A stretch of DNA of 64,000 bases from Zooshikella sp050749885. Lineage in GTDB: Bacteria; Pseudomonadota; Gammaproteobacteria; Pseudomonadales; Zooshikellaceae. The notes under the pieces were generated by a model that saw nothing but the letters and a program-made list of their open reading frames with translations, searched no databases and had not been told where the DNA came from. This document shows, in pieces, positions 17,801 to 26,574 of this stretch. Every line of letters starts with the position of its first letter. Position 1 is the first letter of the stretch. The stretch lies in contig NZ_JBOIUB010000001.1 in the NCBI RefSeq assembly GCF_050749885.1, positions 496,001 to 560,000 on the forward strand. The letters run 5' to 3'. The position numbers and the translations under genes are program-made.

Positions 17801-19969
17801 ATGATTCCTGTAAACTTCCAGCGGTGTTTTCCTATTCATAATATGGGAAGTAGCAGTGCTGAGGCGCTCATTTCGACAATGGATTTATCTTATGCGGGAT
17901 TAGACCAAGGTATCTATAAATATACGGCCATTTATATTAAGCCTTGTACTCAAGAAAAAACGGAATGGGAACGGCTGGATAAATACTTGCAACGCACGGA
18001 TAATAAGCCGATTTCTCCGTTAGATGAAATACGCATTATTATCGTACTACGTCGGGATGAAGAGTATAAAACCATCAATACTGACTATTATGAAGATGGT
18101 GATAAAAATGCAAATCGTACCATAGAGCGGCCATTACCTATTTGTGTTAAACCCATTCGTGTGAATACGGGTTGGCCTGATAATGAAGGCCCTGCTTACA
18201 CTGATATCACTCAGAAGTTTGATGACGGTGAGCTATTAACAGAAGAACAAGCCTTTAAAGATCACTACGGTGCCATCTTTTATCCGCGATTTAAGTTTGG
18301 TGAACATAAAATCATCAAAGGCACCAAACCTATGAGCAGTTCAACAGTTTATCTCGCTGATTGGGCGCAATGGAATACTAATGAGCAATGTATCACCATG
18401 CACTATCAATATGAGGTTAAAGTCGGTCGGGATACGCGCAGTACACGACTGGTAAGGCCAATTAGCATTGATGGCCAGGATGCCGACTACTATAAATTGA
18501 TGAAAGATGGGAGTTTACCGGTAATTGATATTCTTAAATACACAACCGGTGTTGCTTCAACGGTTAGATTTGGTGTTGAAATGTATGAGCGTTTAGTAAA
18601 AGATGCGCCTAACATTAGTTTAAACAGTCAATTTATGCTTTCAGTGGATAGTTCGCGAAATAATCCTATTTGGGATCCAGAGGGCGAACATGTTAAAGAC
18701 CAACACTTTGAGCATTTGCTGTTTGATAAAGAATTTCTCAAATCAAAAGAGCGTATTTATCAGTACCCCAAATTATTTACAGGTAATACGATTGGTGCGC
18801 CTTTGTTACGTGTGCGTAATCAAGGCCCATTCTTTATGTCGTCGAAGTATGCGTATTGTTTAAGTGGTACGCCATTTAGTGGTAAGAATAAAGGGGTAGA
18901 GCATCAGGACAAGCTTGATGATTTTGATTGGAATGATGAAGTTGACCTGGGTATTTTGGTCTTTGCAGATAAGTTGGATACCCAAAAATATAAGGAAATG
19001 AAACACCGTTCTGATCTATTGTCTTATACAGTCAACTTGTCTGAAGAATCCAATGGTTCAACCTTAGGACCTGAAATTAAAGGACAGCTTGTTTATGTCG
19101 GTCAGGTTGAAGTAGAGGCAAAGTATGATGTTACAACCGTCGGTTATGGTAATAGTGAACGTTATACGTATGCCATTAATGCTGATAAATCGACGATCAA
19201 GTTGTTAAAAATTAGCGCTCTTGCTCAAAATATACTGGCAGAAGATGTATATGAAAAACATTATCGCTCACGCGAATTGATAAAAATGCTTATGACGGAT
19301 GAAAAGATACAAAAACAGCAGATGCTAGAAATCATCCGTACGGGTATGACAAAAACAAATACAGCCGGTTTTCAACCAAAGCAAACGCTCACATTTCATG
19401 TTTATGCGAGTGTGAGTAAATTGAGTTATAAAGCACCCGCAGGGCATCAAATAAATGGTCTTCGACCTTTTGGGAATAAAGCAGGGCATACTGGGTTTTG
19501 GGATTTATTTGGTTTGCTTGATGAAGATAAAATCGAGCTTGATACTGGTAAAATGCATGACTTTAAATTCTGGATTAGAAATATGAAGAGCCAGGGGGAG
19601 TCAGGTCTTAATGATGAACATTTTAAAGCTCCTCAACATGACGATGATGATTGTTTCTTTTATATTCCCGCGCCGAAAAAGTGGACGGATGAATCCGTTG
19701 CGCCCTGGGCTGCCAACGCAAAAGATCCCGAAGTACTCAAAGCCGCGGAGCAAAAATTTATTGATATTTTGCAGGATATGAAGCGTAATGGTGAAAAATT
19801 TAACCTGACTAAAGATAAACTACCTAAATTACCAACTAATGAACCGGCCGTTAAATGGTATTTTTATACCCAACTGGATAAAAAAGGTCAGTATAATTAT
19901 CAAAAAATAGCCATTAAAGACTGGATTGAAAAACCAGAGAAGCCAGAGGCCCAAGTGTTTAGTGAGTAA
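14888..19969 (+). CDS. 1693-residue protein with OmpA-like domain; candidate secreted effector
   Basis: Very large protein without a Sec signal. Residues about 1-300 look like beta-rich repeats (FPNDDEIKLYFPPLEV, IVIPRITLVIFAFSQS). About 300-600 is mostly helical. An OmpA C-terminal-like peptidoglycan-binding domain lies near 600-700, with GHASPEGTDHYNDDLSRRR and RRVELMI. A hydrophobic stretch follows near 735-770 (SACGVLTMVPQTMLIANCIL). The remaining 900 residues match no family I know. Together with the MIX-like protein, duplicated lipoproteins and a nearby zincin-like gene, it could be a cell-wall-binding effector delivered by a contact-dependent system. An extracellular structural role is the main alternative. 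A truncated copy of its start lies at 12685. Confidence 0.6.
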   Translation: MSKKKLNECRFIKERYLFSAEMELHSGDIKPGTVRPIPNMLLLAESPVVGKEDKTALLSTNEEGFIDQVNGDFTLGCRIRTFPNDDEIKLYFPPLEVIAQLYAGYGSDLFLEKIEELIGKKELNTCISVKVNTKIEQKMLEKPEESNKPYDYIYEGIVIPRITLVIFAFSQSKLFDGATVHIWRHNTPFIPSQSFSVTYKDGIMPFAFLVSDKVASNEGLYNIRVTFLKEANSIIDKGNYSYFKNESGQYYYELKEQIKFNVRLPTADICLINADPVSLEETIIKQFPDVFRDTIKITREMSSGNLKQDVRPGLSSYMHDISVRHEYSSILQGVITTIHQDQSKATAYANNPNPDPSEKKPGTSYTSYLESAGQLLENVLTEQGHTDAALIVRLGFDSQALWKSWGDFKDALSSQQKYIRRQDQIARAMHLLNNTTHAGRRVGTMEVLRSLQERQYIEFGKLKQIYNLPEWFAPGKNALKEAEKWIKDFENTWLNGTRIGINPRFIHFGTRAFAAYNFAMDVKGVINSCLEVNEKREAAEDSKAFFDETLALYEEKVGESATEDFKQAQQQLEEITKLTSTTSKVTSGFKEGRYIMRTALIFEYDEDYTADLPFNKIKQLLTRPDAQIGLEGHASPEGTDHYNDDLSRRRVLHIKQQLEQNGIATDNMAITWHGETRPVRKKDKTVDLPASRRVELMISVPCGERIFRPSREAMYNLEQTRQQQVAAYCAYEQAVSDFLWTLFDSACGVLTMVPQTMLIANCILIVREASKTMVSVAQHLDDLFHDNLINEYIAYNKLEGDLEKKSKYNRTFITNYSPQKGEIDYVKYLNNQYRIRAEVLNSLVKLLVRVAHEYDFTFSFLKNTRELDWNRYQRGLKKYQIDKFIELFVLNKEWPYPNDTYQNYPLDQFWMDYLGMEDIWEDNVTLKSNPALLMTQFENYSKQALKKNHESHSISVNGMFLPVGPANIDKNMIPVNFQRCFPIHNMGSSSAEALISTMDLSYAGLDQGIYKYTAIYIKPCTQEKTEWERLDKYLQRTDNKPISPLDEIRIIIVLRRDEEYKTINTDYYEDGDKNANRTIERPLPICVKPIRVNTGWPDNEGPAYTDITQKFDDGELLTEEQAFKDHYGAIFYPRFKFGEHKIIKGTKPMSSSTVYLADWAQWNTNEQCITMHYQYEVKVGRDTRSTRLVRPISIDGQDADYYKLMKDGSLPVIDILKYTTGVASTVRFGVEMYERLVKDAPNISLNSQFMLSVDSSRNNPIWDPEGEHVKDQHFEHLLFDKEFLKSKERIYQYPKLFTGNTIGAPLLRVRNQGPFFMSSKYAYCLSGTPFSGKNKGVEHQDKLDDFDWNDEVDLGILVFADKLDTQKYKEMKHRSDLLSYTVNLSEESNGSTLGPEIKGQLVYVGQVEVEAKYDVTTVGYGNSERYTYAINADKSTIKLLKISALAQNILAEDVYEKHYRSRELIKMLMTDEKIQKQQMLEIIRTGMTKTNTAGFQPKQTLTFHVYASVSKLSYKAPAGHQINGLRPFGNKAGHTGFWDLFGLLDEDKIELDTGKMHDFKFWIRNMKSQGESGLNDEHFKAPQHDDDDCFFYIPAPKKWTDESVAPWAANAKDPEVLKAAEQKFIDILQDMKRNGEKFNLTKDKLPKLPTNEPAVKWYFYTQLDKKGQYNYQKIAIKDWIEKPEKPEAQVFSE

Positions 19970-19999
19970 TGTTATGATATAAACCTTGTAAACTCACTA

Positions 20000-20125
20000 T
20001 AGGCGATACCTCAATCATGATTAAATGAACCGCTGTGGTATTTCGATGTAGGCCGTGATCAGACAAAGGCTGGATAATGCGCATCGAACTGTTTGCCGCA
20101 AGGATGCGGTAACTATCTTGACAAC
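20000..20125 (-). repeat. Dispersed intergenic repeat, copy B
   Basis: Reverse complement reads CCGCATCCTTGCGGCAAACA, then TTCGATGCGCATTATCCAGC, CTTTGTC, CATCGAAATACCACA and a TTGAGGTAT tail, matching copy A nearly exactly. It begins about 30 bases after the stop of the giant gene and ends ten bases before the stop of the minus-strand zincin-like gene. Copies A and B therefore flank the second lipoprotein and the giant gene in inverted orientation. Confidence 0.85.
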
Positions 20126-20135
20126 AGGTGTATTT

Positions 20136-20735
20136 TTAGAGCTTTTTAAAACGACTTGTGCTTTTTTCTCGATAGGTTTCTGCGGATTGTAATGGGCTTT
20201 GAGGGAAAGGCATATTGGCTTTAATTCCTAATTGTTTGGCAACTTCAAACTGTGAAGAGAATGCAGAATACTCTTTATCCACAACATGCATTTCGTGAAA
20301 TTTAGGATTGGTCAGATTATCCAAATGGTGTTGTGCTTCATGTGCGATCATATCCACTTTCTCAAACTTTTCAGGTTCAATAAGTCCTGCTTTCTGGGTT
20401 GTGTGATCATAGTAGTTTTGTGAAGAATCTTTTGTAATCGTGAATTCAGGGTTATTCGCTTTCATTACACGGTATAAGTTATGTGCAGTAAACTCAGGGT
20501 GTAGAAAACCTTGTGATGTAGTAGCTCGTTGTTCAAGTCGTTGAGCGCGTTGCCGCATTCTTTGATCTTGTTGTGATTCATGGTGTTCTATCTGGCTAAA
20601 GATACTGTCCATATGTTGTGATTGTTTCCGCGCATTTCGAATATTATTCACGGATGTAGGACTTACCTGATAACTTATGCTCCGTTTGACGATTGTTAAC
20701 GGCCTAAATAGAGATTGAGTGGTCCTTCTAAGCAT
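20136..20735 (-). CDS. Zincin-like (HExxH) putative metallopeptidase
   Basis: 199 residues. The motif AHEAQHHLD holds HEAQH at residues 132-136, the HExxH zinc site of zincin metallopeptidases. Glu155 in KEYSAFSSQF is a candidate third ligand. The first 75 residues are basic and Gln-rich and look like a targeting or linker region (repeated QR and EQRA). This size and layout resemble metallopeptidase toxin domains of polymorphic toxin systems. It faces the giant gene across repeat B, and no separate immunity gene is obvious next to it. No signal peptide is evident. Activity is inferred from the motif only. Confidence 0.55.
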   Translation of the reverse strand: MLRRTTQSLFRPLTIVKRSISYQVSPTSVNNIRNARKQSQHMDSIFSQIEHHESQQDQRMRQRAQRLEQRATTSQGFLHPEFTAHNLYRVMKANNPEFTITKDSSQNYYDHTTQKAGLIEPEKFEKVDMIAHEAQHHLDNLTNPKFHEMHVVDKEYSAFSSQFEVAKQLGIKANMPFPQSPLQSAETYREKSTSRFKKL

Positions 20736-21192
20736 AATGTTATCTCCAAGATAGACCTGTCATGAGTTATTTTTTTAAGAAAAAGGGTTAAAGGTTAAAA
20801 TCAATTCCTAAGTGTTTCCCTTAAAAAGCTTTTATTATGATTCAATATAGCGCTTAATTTAAAAAGTTTCGCAAATGTTAGAAACTTTATTTGACTGTTT
20901 GGTCTTTAAAATACTATTCGTCATTATACTCTTTGCAAAAAATAATCTTAAAAAAAGTACGTCATTTTAGGGTGTGAGTGTTTTGGTTTTTTGTTGTTCC
21001 CAAAAAAGATGCATGTGGAAATTAACGTGATTAACAAATTTTAAAAAATCACAAACGTTTTTATAGCATGTTCATCACAAGTAAAGAGTTTAATAAGTTT
21101 TGCAGATGTTCGACTTTGCGTAGTGTACATATTGAAAAATAATAAGTAACACATATAATAAGCAATGCTTACTAATACTGATAAGGTGATTC
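20736..21192. other. Divergent promoter region between zincin-like gene and emr operon
   Basis: About 457 bases, AT-rich and without a gene. It must hold the promoters of both flanking genes. The only distinct element I see is the 13-base palindrome just before the marR-type gene, listed separately. Confidence 0.55.
21159..21171. promoter_or_regulatory. Candidate MarR-family operator
   Basis: TAAGCAATGCTTA is a perfect inverted repeat with six-base arms around one base, 21 bases before the start of the MarR-type regulator gene. MarR proteins usually bind palindromes of this kind overlapping their own promoter, so autorepression of the efflux operon is likely. No binding data. Confidence 0.45.
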
Positions 21193-21624
21193 ATGGCTCT
21201 GGAACAACAGGAAAGCTTAGGCTTTCTACTTGCTGATATCTCAAGGTTAATGCGACAAACTTATCAGCGAATCGAAGGCTGTGGACTTACTTTAGCCCAG
21301 GCGCGTTTATTACTTTATGTCGCACGTTTTGAAGGCGTACGCCAAATTGACCTGGCAGAAATGTTGGAAGTAAAACCTATTACCCTGGCGCGATTAATCG
21401 ATCAACTGGTTGAAGTTGATCTCGTTGAGCGACGTCCTGATCCTAACGATCGCCGGGCTCACCAAATTTTTTTGCGGCCGGCAGCAGGTGATCATTTGAC
21501 TAAAATCCGTCAGTTTGGTGCAGAGGTTCAGTCTGAAGCTTTAGCAGGGCTGAATCAAGAACAGGTAGCAACACTTTTTTTTGCATTAAAAACAATGCGG
21601 GAGAATCTTTGCTCACGAAGTTAA
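21193..21624 (+). CDS. MarR-family regulator (EmrR/MprA-like)
   Basis: 143-residue winged-helix regulator. The DNA-binding region includes VRQIDLAEMLEVKPITLARLIDQL (helix-turn-helix) and the wing signature VERRPDPNDRRAHQIFL, where DPNDRR is the classic MarR DxRxR element. It sits 30 bases before the emrA-like and emrB-like genes, an arrangement typical of a local repressor relieved by the pump's substrates. The start is supported by AAGGTGATTC before the ATG. Confidence 0.9.
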   Translation: MALEQQESLGFLLADISRLMRQTYQRIEGCGLTLAQARLLLYVARFEGVRQIDLAEMLEVKPITLARLIDQLVEVDLVERRPDPNDRRAHQIFLRPAAGDHLTKIRQFGAEVQSEALAGLNQEQVATLFFALKTMRENLCSRS

Positions 21625-21654
21625 TGAATATTTTGTTATTGGGTCAACACGTTT

Positions 21655-22749
21655 ATGAGTCATGCTGAAACCCATCATGCACCCTCTGTGCAGGAAGCTG
21701 CTTCACTTAAAGTGATACGTCCATTCAATCGTCAAGTTAGACGCTTGTTACTGCTGATTGTCGTACCTGTCCTTACATTATTAGCCATTGGTGTTATGTA
21801 TTTGATGGGTGGGCGTTATGTAGAAACGGATAATGCTTATGTTAAAGCTGATATGATTCCTGTTGCAGCAGAAGTATCTGGTGCTGTTGTCGATGTTTTA
21901 GTCAGTGAAAACCAATATGTAAATGCTGGCGATTTATTATTTCGCTTAGATCCTGAGCCCTTTCAGGTGCGTGTTACTAAAGCGGAAGCAAATTTGGCAC
22001 AGGTTCGAACAGATTTAAAAGCACTGAAAGCCAGTTATAGAGAAAAACAGGCAGAAATTACTTTAGCACAGACCAAGTATGCGTTTGCGCTGAAAGAATT
22101 ACACCGAGAGGCTGACTTGCTTAAGCGACATTTTGTTTCAACATCACGGTTTGATGATGTTAAACAACGTGCAGACCTTGCAAAGCAGCAGATTATTGTT
22201 TTGGAAAAAGATCTAAAACGTATTGCAGACTCATTAGGTGGAAGTGTTGATTTGCCTATAGAACAACATCCTCGTTTTCGTGTGGCTTCAGCAGCGTTAG
22301 CACAGGTTCAATTAGATTTACAGCGAACAGCCGTTAAAGCTTCAAAAACAGGAATTGTGACTAAACTTCCTAAGCCAGGTCAGTATGTGACAGCAGGCTC
22401 AACAGCACTTGCACTGATTGCCATTGATAACTTATGGGTTGAAGCTAATTTTACGGAAACGGACTTAACCTATATTAATCCTGGACAATCGGTTGAGGTG
22501 CGTGTTGATACTTATCCTAATAAAGTCTGGATTGGTACCGTAGAAAGCTTGAGTCCTGCAACGGGCGCAGAGTTTTCCGTGATACCTGCGCAAAATGCGA
22601 CAGGAAATTGGGTGAAAATTAGTCAGCGCGTACCCGTCAGAATTAAAATAAATGATCCTCTTGATCAACGACAGTTGCGGGCTGGATTAAGTGCTATTGT
22701 TGAAGTGGATACGGGACATCGTCGTACTCTATTAGGTCTCTCATTATAG
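21655..22749 (+). CDS. HlyD/EmrA-family membrane-fusion protein of an efflux pump
   Basis: 364 residues. A short cytoplasmic N-terminus leads to one transmembrane anchor (LLLLIVVPVLTLLAIGVMYLM, about residues 30-50). The periplasmic part then begins with GRYVETDNAYVKADMIPVAA, the EmrA family signature. A paired helical hairpin region (about 110-200) and the lipoyl and beta-barrel halves follow (GIVTKLPKPGQYVTAGS). It links the inner-membrane pump to an outer-membrane TolC-type channel, which is not encoded here. Nine bases before the emrB-like gene. Confidence 0.9.
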   Translation: MSHAETHHAPSVQEAASLKVIRPFNRQVRRLLLLIVVPVLTLLAIGVMYLMGGRYVETDNAYVKADMIPVAAEVSGAVVDVLVSENQYVNAGDLLFRLDPEPFQVRVTKAEANLAQVRTDLKALKASYREKQAEITLAQTKYAFALKELHREADLLKRHFVSTSRFDDVKQRADLAKQQIIVLEKDLKRIADSLGGSVDLPIEQHPRFRVASAALAQVQLDLQRTAVKASKTGIVTKLPKPGQYVTAGSTALALIAIDNLWVEANFTETDLTYINPGQSVEVRVDTYPNKVWIGTVESLSPATGAEFSVIPAQNATGNWVKISQRVPVRIKINDPLDQRQLRAGLSAIVEVDTGHRRTLLGLSL

Positions 22750-22758
22750 GAGAATGAG

Positions 22759-24288
22759 ATGACTAGTATAGCGAGTGTGACCTCAGAGCCTAAAGCTAAC
22801 GCTCATCGTGGACTGATTACCATCTCTGTGATGTTGGCGACGATTATGCAGGCGTTGGATACAACGATTGCTAATGTTGCGCTTCCACATATGCAGGGTG
22901 CGATGGGGGCAACCCAAGATCAGATTTCCTGGGTGTTAACTTCCTATATTGTGGCGGCTGCTATTTTTATGCCCTTAACTGGTTTTTTAAGTGCGAAGCT
23001 AGGGCGTAAACGCGTTTTTATTTGGTCGGTGATTGGCTTTACTATTGCGTCAATGTTATGTGGTGCAGCCCAGAGTTTAACGCAAATTGTGGTATTTCGA
23101 CTGTTACAAGGGGTTTTTGGCGCGAGTCTGGTACCACTATCACAAGCGGTGTTACTGGATACTTACCCTGTTGAACGACATGGTTCTGCAATGGCTATGT
23201 GGGGGGTAGGGGTCATGGTTGGGCCTATTCTTGGTCCTTCACTCGGCGGCTGGTTAACAGAATACTACAGTTGGCGTTGGGTTTTTTATATTAACCTTCC
23301 CTTTGGTCTTTTAGCATGGTTTGGGTTGGCAGCGTTTGTGAATGAAACGCCTATCAACCGTTCACGTCGTTTTGATTTTTTGGGTTTTGCCTTTTTGAGT
23401 CTTAGCATTGGTGCATTACAGATGATGCTTGATCGTGGTGAAACGCTTGATTGGTTTTCCAGTACTGAAATCATTATTGAAGCGATGTTAGCAGGTTTTG
23501 GCTTTTATCTTTTCATCGCGCATATTTTTACGCATGATCACCCCTTTATTGAACCAGCCATTTTTAAAGACCGAAATTTTAGTGTTGGATTAATATTTAT
23601 ATTTATTGTCGGTATTATTTTACTGGCAACAATGGCGTTGCTACCGCCATTTATGCAAAATTTACTGGGCTACCCGGTGATCGATGTGGGCTATTTATTA
23701 GCTCCACGCGGTATGGGTACTATGGTTGCGATGATGGCAGTAGGCAAGCTTTCAGGTAGAATTGATGTCAGATATAAAATTTTCCTTGGCCTTATTTTAA
23801 TCAGTTTTTCGCTATGGGAAATGACATGTTTTAATATGAATATCTCTGGTTGGGATATTGTGCGTACGGGTGTTATTCAAGGTTTAGGATTAGGGTTTAT
23901 TTTTGTTCCGCTATCAACAATTTCGTTTGCAACGCTAGCGCCGCAATATCGAAATGAAGGTACAGCATTATTTAGTCTTATGCGAAATATTGGCAGTAGT
24001 ATTGGTATATCGTTAGTCATTACTTATCTTGCACAAATGGTGCAAGCCAACCATGCTTCATTTGCTGACTTTATTAATCCGTTTAATCAGGCGTTGAAAC
24101 ATGCCACAGAGGTAGGCAAATATAATTTAATAACTCAGCAAGGGCTAATGGCTATTAATGGTGAAGTTTCTAGACAGGCAACTATTTTAGCGTATTTGCA
24201 GGATTTTCGACTAATGATGTGGATTACATTAGCGGCCTTGCCATTAACCTTTTTGCTGCAGGGGACAAATCAGGGGAATCGTAAATAA
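22759..24288 (+). CDS. DHA2-family MFS drug efflux transporter (EmrB-like)
   Basis: 509 residues with about 14 transmembrane helices, the DHA2 size. Family marks are ISVMLATIMQALDTTIANVA in helix 1, the motif A-like GFLSAKLGRKRVF between helices 2 and 3, and the motif C-like GVGVMVGPILGPSLGG. It is a proton antiporter that would work with the upstream fusion protein to expel hydrophobic compounds. The GAGAATG segment gives a Shine-Dalgarno sequence close to its ATG. Substrate range cannot be told from sequence. Confidence 0.92.
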   Translation: MTSIASVTSEPKANAHRGLITISVMLATIMQALDTTIANVALPHMQGAMGATQDQISWVLTSYIVAAAIFMPLTGFLSAKLGRKRVFIWSVIGFTIASMLCGAAQSLTQIVVFRLLQGVFGASLVPLSQAVLLDTYPVERHGSAMAMWGVGVMVGPILGPSLGGWLTEYYSWRWVFYINLPFGLLAWFGLAAFVNETPINRSRRFDFLGFAFLSLSIGALQMMLDRGETLDWFSSTEIIIEAMLAGFGFYLFIAHIFTHDHPFIEPAIFKDRNFSVGLIFIFIVGIILLATMALLPPFMQNLLGYPVIDVGYLLAPRGMGTMVAMMAVGKLSGRIDVRYKIFLGLILISFSLWEMTCFNMNISGWDIVRTGVIQGLGLGFIFVPLSTISFATLAPQYRNEGTALFSLMRNIGSSIGISLVITYLAQMVQANHASFADFINPFNQALKHATEVGKYNLITQQGLMAINGEVSRQATILAYLQDFRLMMWITLAALPLTFLLQGTNQGNRK

Positions 24289-24298
24289 TTGTACCTTA

Positions 24299-24365
24299 GA
24301 AACAGTTCGACCTGAGTTATCCAGCCTTTGTTGGTCATTGGTGTGTATCCGAAGAAATACAACCG
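24299..24365 (+). repeat. Dispersed intergenic repeat, copy C (partial)
   Basis: GAAACAGTTCGA, TTATCCAGCCTTTGT and TGTGTATCCGAAGAAATAC align with the right half of copy A, but the left half is missing. It starts about ten bases after the emrB-like stop codon. Confidence 0.65.
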
Positions 24366-24936
24366 TTGCTAAGTTACTCTGCTGTGATGTCAGTGGACTC
24401 TTATGTGTGTTTCGGTGTGCTATATTAATATGAAAGCAGTAATATCAAAAAGGTCTAAATAGTCGCAAACGATCTGGTTGTTTATTATATAGTCAGGCTC
24501 TGTAGAAGTGATATGGCATGCATGAGGTGCATTTTTAGAGGTACCCTTAATCAAAATCTGTAAGATAGCGATAAACGTGGGTTCACTGTGGCTAAATATA
24601 AGTGTATTTAAGGGTGAATAAATGTTTTTATTTTTTGTGAATATTATTGTTTGTAATTTTTAGGGTTTGTTTTGTAAATTTTGCGCTGTAGGCTGTTTTT
24701 TATTAAAGTAAAAATATTCCGGTAAAGAATATATAAAGAAAAGATAGTCTTGTCAGAATAAAACTGAGTACTTTCTCAAAATAATTTTGAGTTATTTATA
24801 GCAGTTGAAGGATTGGTTTGAGCTAAATCAATGATTATGGTTGTTGAGGTTTGTAGGCGTCATTTTGGGTGTTATTATCCGCGAAATTTTTTGACCAATT
24901 CATATTTTTTGTCGTGGATGATTGAGTTAAATTTGT
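24366..24936. other. Intergenic region, no gene seen
   Basis: About 570 bases of AT-rich DNA after repeat copy C. It holds the short motif AGGTGCATTTTTAGAG near 24525, shared with 20127, but no reading frame of note, no T-tailed hairpin and no recognised operator. Confidence 0.5.
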
Positions 24937-25524
24937 ATGAATAAGATTATAGTTCTTTTGCTTTTTTTTATGGTTTCAGGTTGTGGTGTTAAAATTCAAC
25001 GTAATTATGAAAATCATGTTTTAACGTCTAATATCTCGCCAAAAATTGATGTCAAGATTCCAAATGATTTTAAACTTGTAAACAGTTCTTCTGGTGGTGG
25101 TTTTTTTAATCGAGTAAGTGGCTTTAGTGGCGATTATGGTAAGAAAGAGAAATATGCTTTCGCTACTTACGATCAAAAAGGCAAAAAGGAAAAACTGCTT
25201 TCGTTTTATTTTTATGAAACAAACTTGTCTTTTTCTAGAACATTAAAGGATGAAGAGTATTTTAATTATGGGAACAGTGTTGTAAAAGGTAAAAACTATT
25301 CTACTCATTACTATGTATCTACATTTTGTAATGAGGGAACAAAGAACTGTTTTATTGAAAAAGGTTATATACGAGTAATGCCTCCGAATGATAGAAGACT
25401 TTTCTCAATGTATTACGCTGAAGTTATTCCTTGTGATAAAATACAAAATGGACGAGTGAGTAACGAGCTTATACAAGCATTCGAACAACGTTCAACTGCA
25501 TTTTTTGAGAAAATTATTCAATAA
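24937..25524 (+). CDS. Hypothetical lipoprotein
   Basis: 195 residues. MNKIIVLLLFFMVSGCGVKI is a short lipoprotein signal with lipobox VSGC at residues 13-16. The mature part is Lys- and Tyr-rich with a glycine cluster (SSSGGGFF) and three Cys in its second half, which could form a disulphide. I recognise no domain. It stands alone, with about 650 and 450 bases of non-coding DNA on either side, near repeat copies C and D. Confidence 0.65.
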   Translation: MNKIIVLLLFFMVSGCGVKIQRNYENHVLTSNISPKIDVKIPNDFKLVNSSSGGGFFNRVSGFSGDYGKKEKYAFATYDQKGKKEKLLSFYFYETNLSFSRTLKDEEYFNYGNSVVKGKNYSTHYYVSTFCNEGTKNCFIEKGYIRVMPPNDRRLFSMYYAEVIPCDKIQNGRVSNELIQAFEQRSTAFFEKIIQ

Positions 25525-25619
25525 ATTTGAGTCGGTGAGAAAATAGAATACCTCTAAAAAACGTGATTTAGTTGTGCAAATAAGAAAGTACAACAAATCC
25601 ACATTTTGTTCTACCTCAT

Positions 25620-25733
25620 CATTAAATGAACACCTATAATATTTCGATGTATATCTCTGGTAGTAAACTATGAATAATGCACATCGAACTGTTTGCTGCA
25701 TGGATGCGGCAACTACCTTGACAAACAGCGACC
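25620..25733 (-). repeat. Dispersed intergenic repeat, copy D
   Basis: Plus-strand landmarks are ATTAAATGAACACC, ATTTCGATGTA, AATGCACATCGAACTGTTTG and ATGGATGCGGCAACTACCTTG. They match copy B in the same orientation with more substitutions. It lies about 95 bases after the lipoprotein stop. Confidence 0.75.
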
Positions 25734-25976
25734 TCCATATCGAATCTAAGTGTGTTCAAGCCTTCCATTGTAAAAATGTGTAAGCATATAATTATGTTTC
25801 TTATACTTTATTCTGTTGATGAATGTGTGACTGCTCAAATTATATAACTAATTTAGTTAAGGATGTTAATCCTTACAAAAAATATGGTTTTGTATCAACA
25901 ACTATATTGAATATTTTGTATACTTTTAAGCCATTAAGTTTTGTTTGAGAATGGTAGTGAATTAAGAGGATTAACT
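25734..25976. other. Non-coding upstream region of the PEP-CTERM-like gene
   Basis: With repeat copy D and the preceding 95 bases this makes a gene-free stretch of about 450 bases. It is AT-rich, and I see no regulatory motif beyond the ribosome-binding site AAGAGGA at 25964-25970. Confidence 0.45.
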
Positions 25977-26558
25977 ATGCAAAAAAAAATTCAGGCGTTA
26001 ATGGCGTGTCTCATCATGATTGGTTGGATAAGTAATGCACAAGCATTATTGTTACAAGATGATTTTGAAGATGGAGAACTTGGTGATCGAATGTATGAGG
26101 TAGGTCTAGAAGCTCCTACTATTGTACAATCGTTTACTGACCCGGCAGGACAAGTTTACAACCCTGCATCTGGTGAATATTTTGCAGTGCTTCCCATCGG
26201 TGCAGCACTAATTTGGACTGACCTTGAGTGGTCAAAAGGTGATCGATTAACGTTTAAGTATTTGCTAACAGAAGCTGCTCAAGGAGCACTATTATTGTTT
26301 CCTAATTGGCCATATGAAGGAAATTTTGCTGATGGTATGTCTGGTCAAACAGGGACATGGCATTCTTTTAGTTATGAGTTTACTGGCTCGGAGAATGGCG
26401 CTCTGGCTATTCAAAACCTGTTAGGGGGATCTTATGGGCATCTGCTATTAGATGCGGTGTCGTATACAAAAGTTACAGAACCTAATATGCACATACTTGG
26501 CCTTATTGGTTTGATTGCTCTGTTGTGGCAAAAACGATCAAGCAGTCAACTAAGCTAA
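25977..26558 (+). CDS. Small secreted protein with PEP-CTERM-like C-terminus
   Basis: About 193 residues. The ATG at 25977 follows AAGAGGA by six bases and starts a clean Sec signal (MQKKIQALMACLIMIGWISN, cut near NAQA), so I prefer it to the earlier in-frame start at 25941. The body has a beta-rich, carbohydrate-binding look (LLLQDDFEDGELGD, YEFTGSENGALAIQNL). The tail TEPNMHILGLIGLIALLWQKRS has the three parts of a PEP-CTERM sorting signal: a short EP motif, a hydrophobic helix and basic residues. No exosortase gene is in the window, so sorting is an inference. Confidence 0.6.
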   Translation: MQKKIQALMACLIMIGWISNAQALLLQDDFEDGELGDRMYEVGLEAPTIVQSFTDPAGQVYNPASGEYFAVLPIGAALIWTDLEWSKGDRLTFKYLLTEAAQGALLLFPNWPYEGNFADGMSGQTGTWHSFSYEFTGSENGALAIQNLLGGSYGHLLLDAVSYTKVTEPNMHILGLIGLIALLWQKRSSSQLS

Positions 26559-26574
26559 CATATTTAGTAAAATC

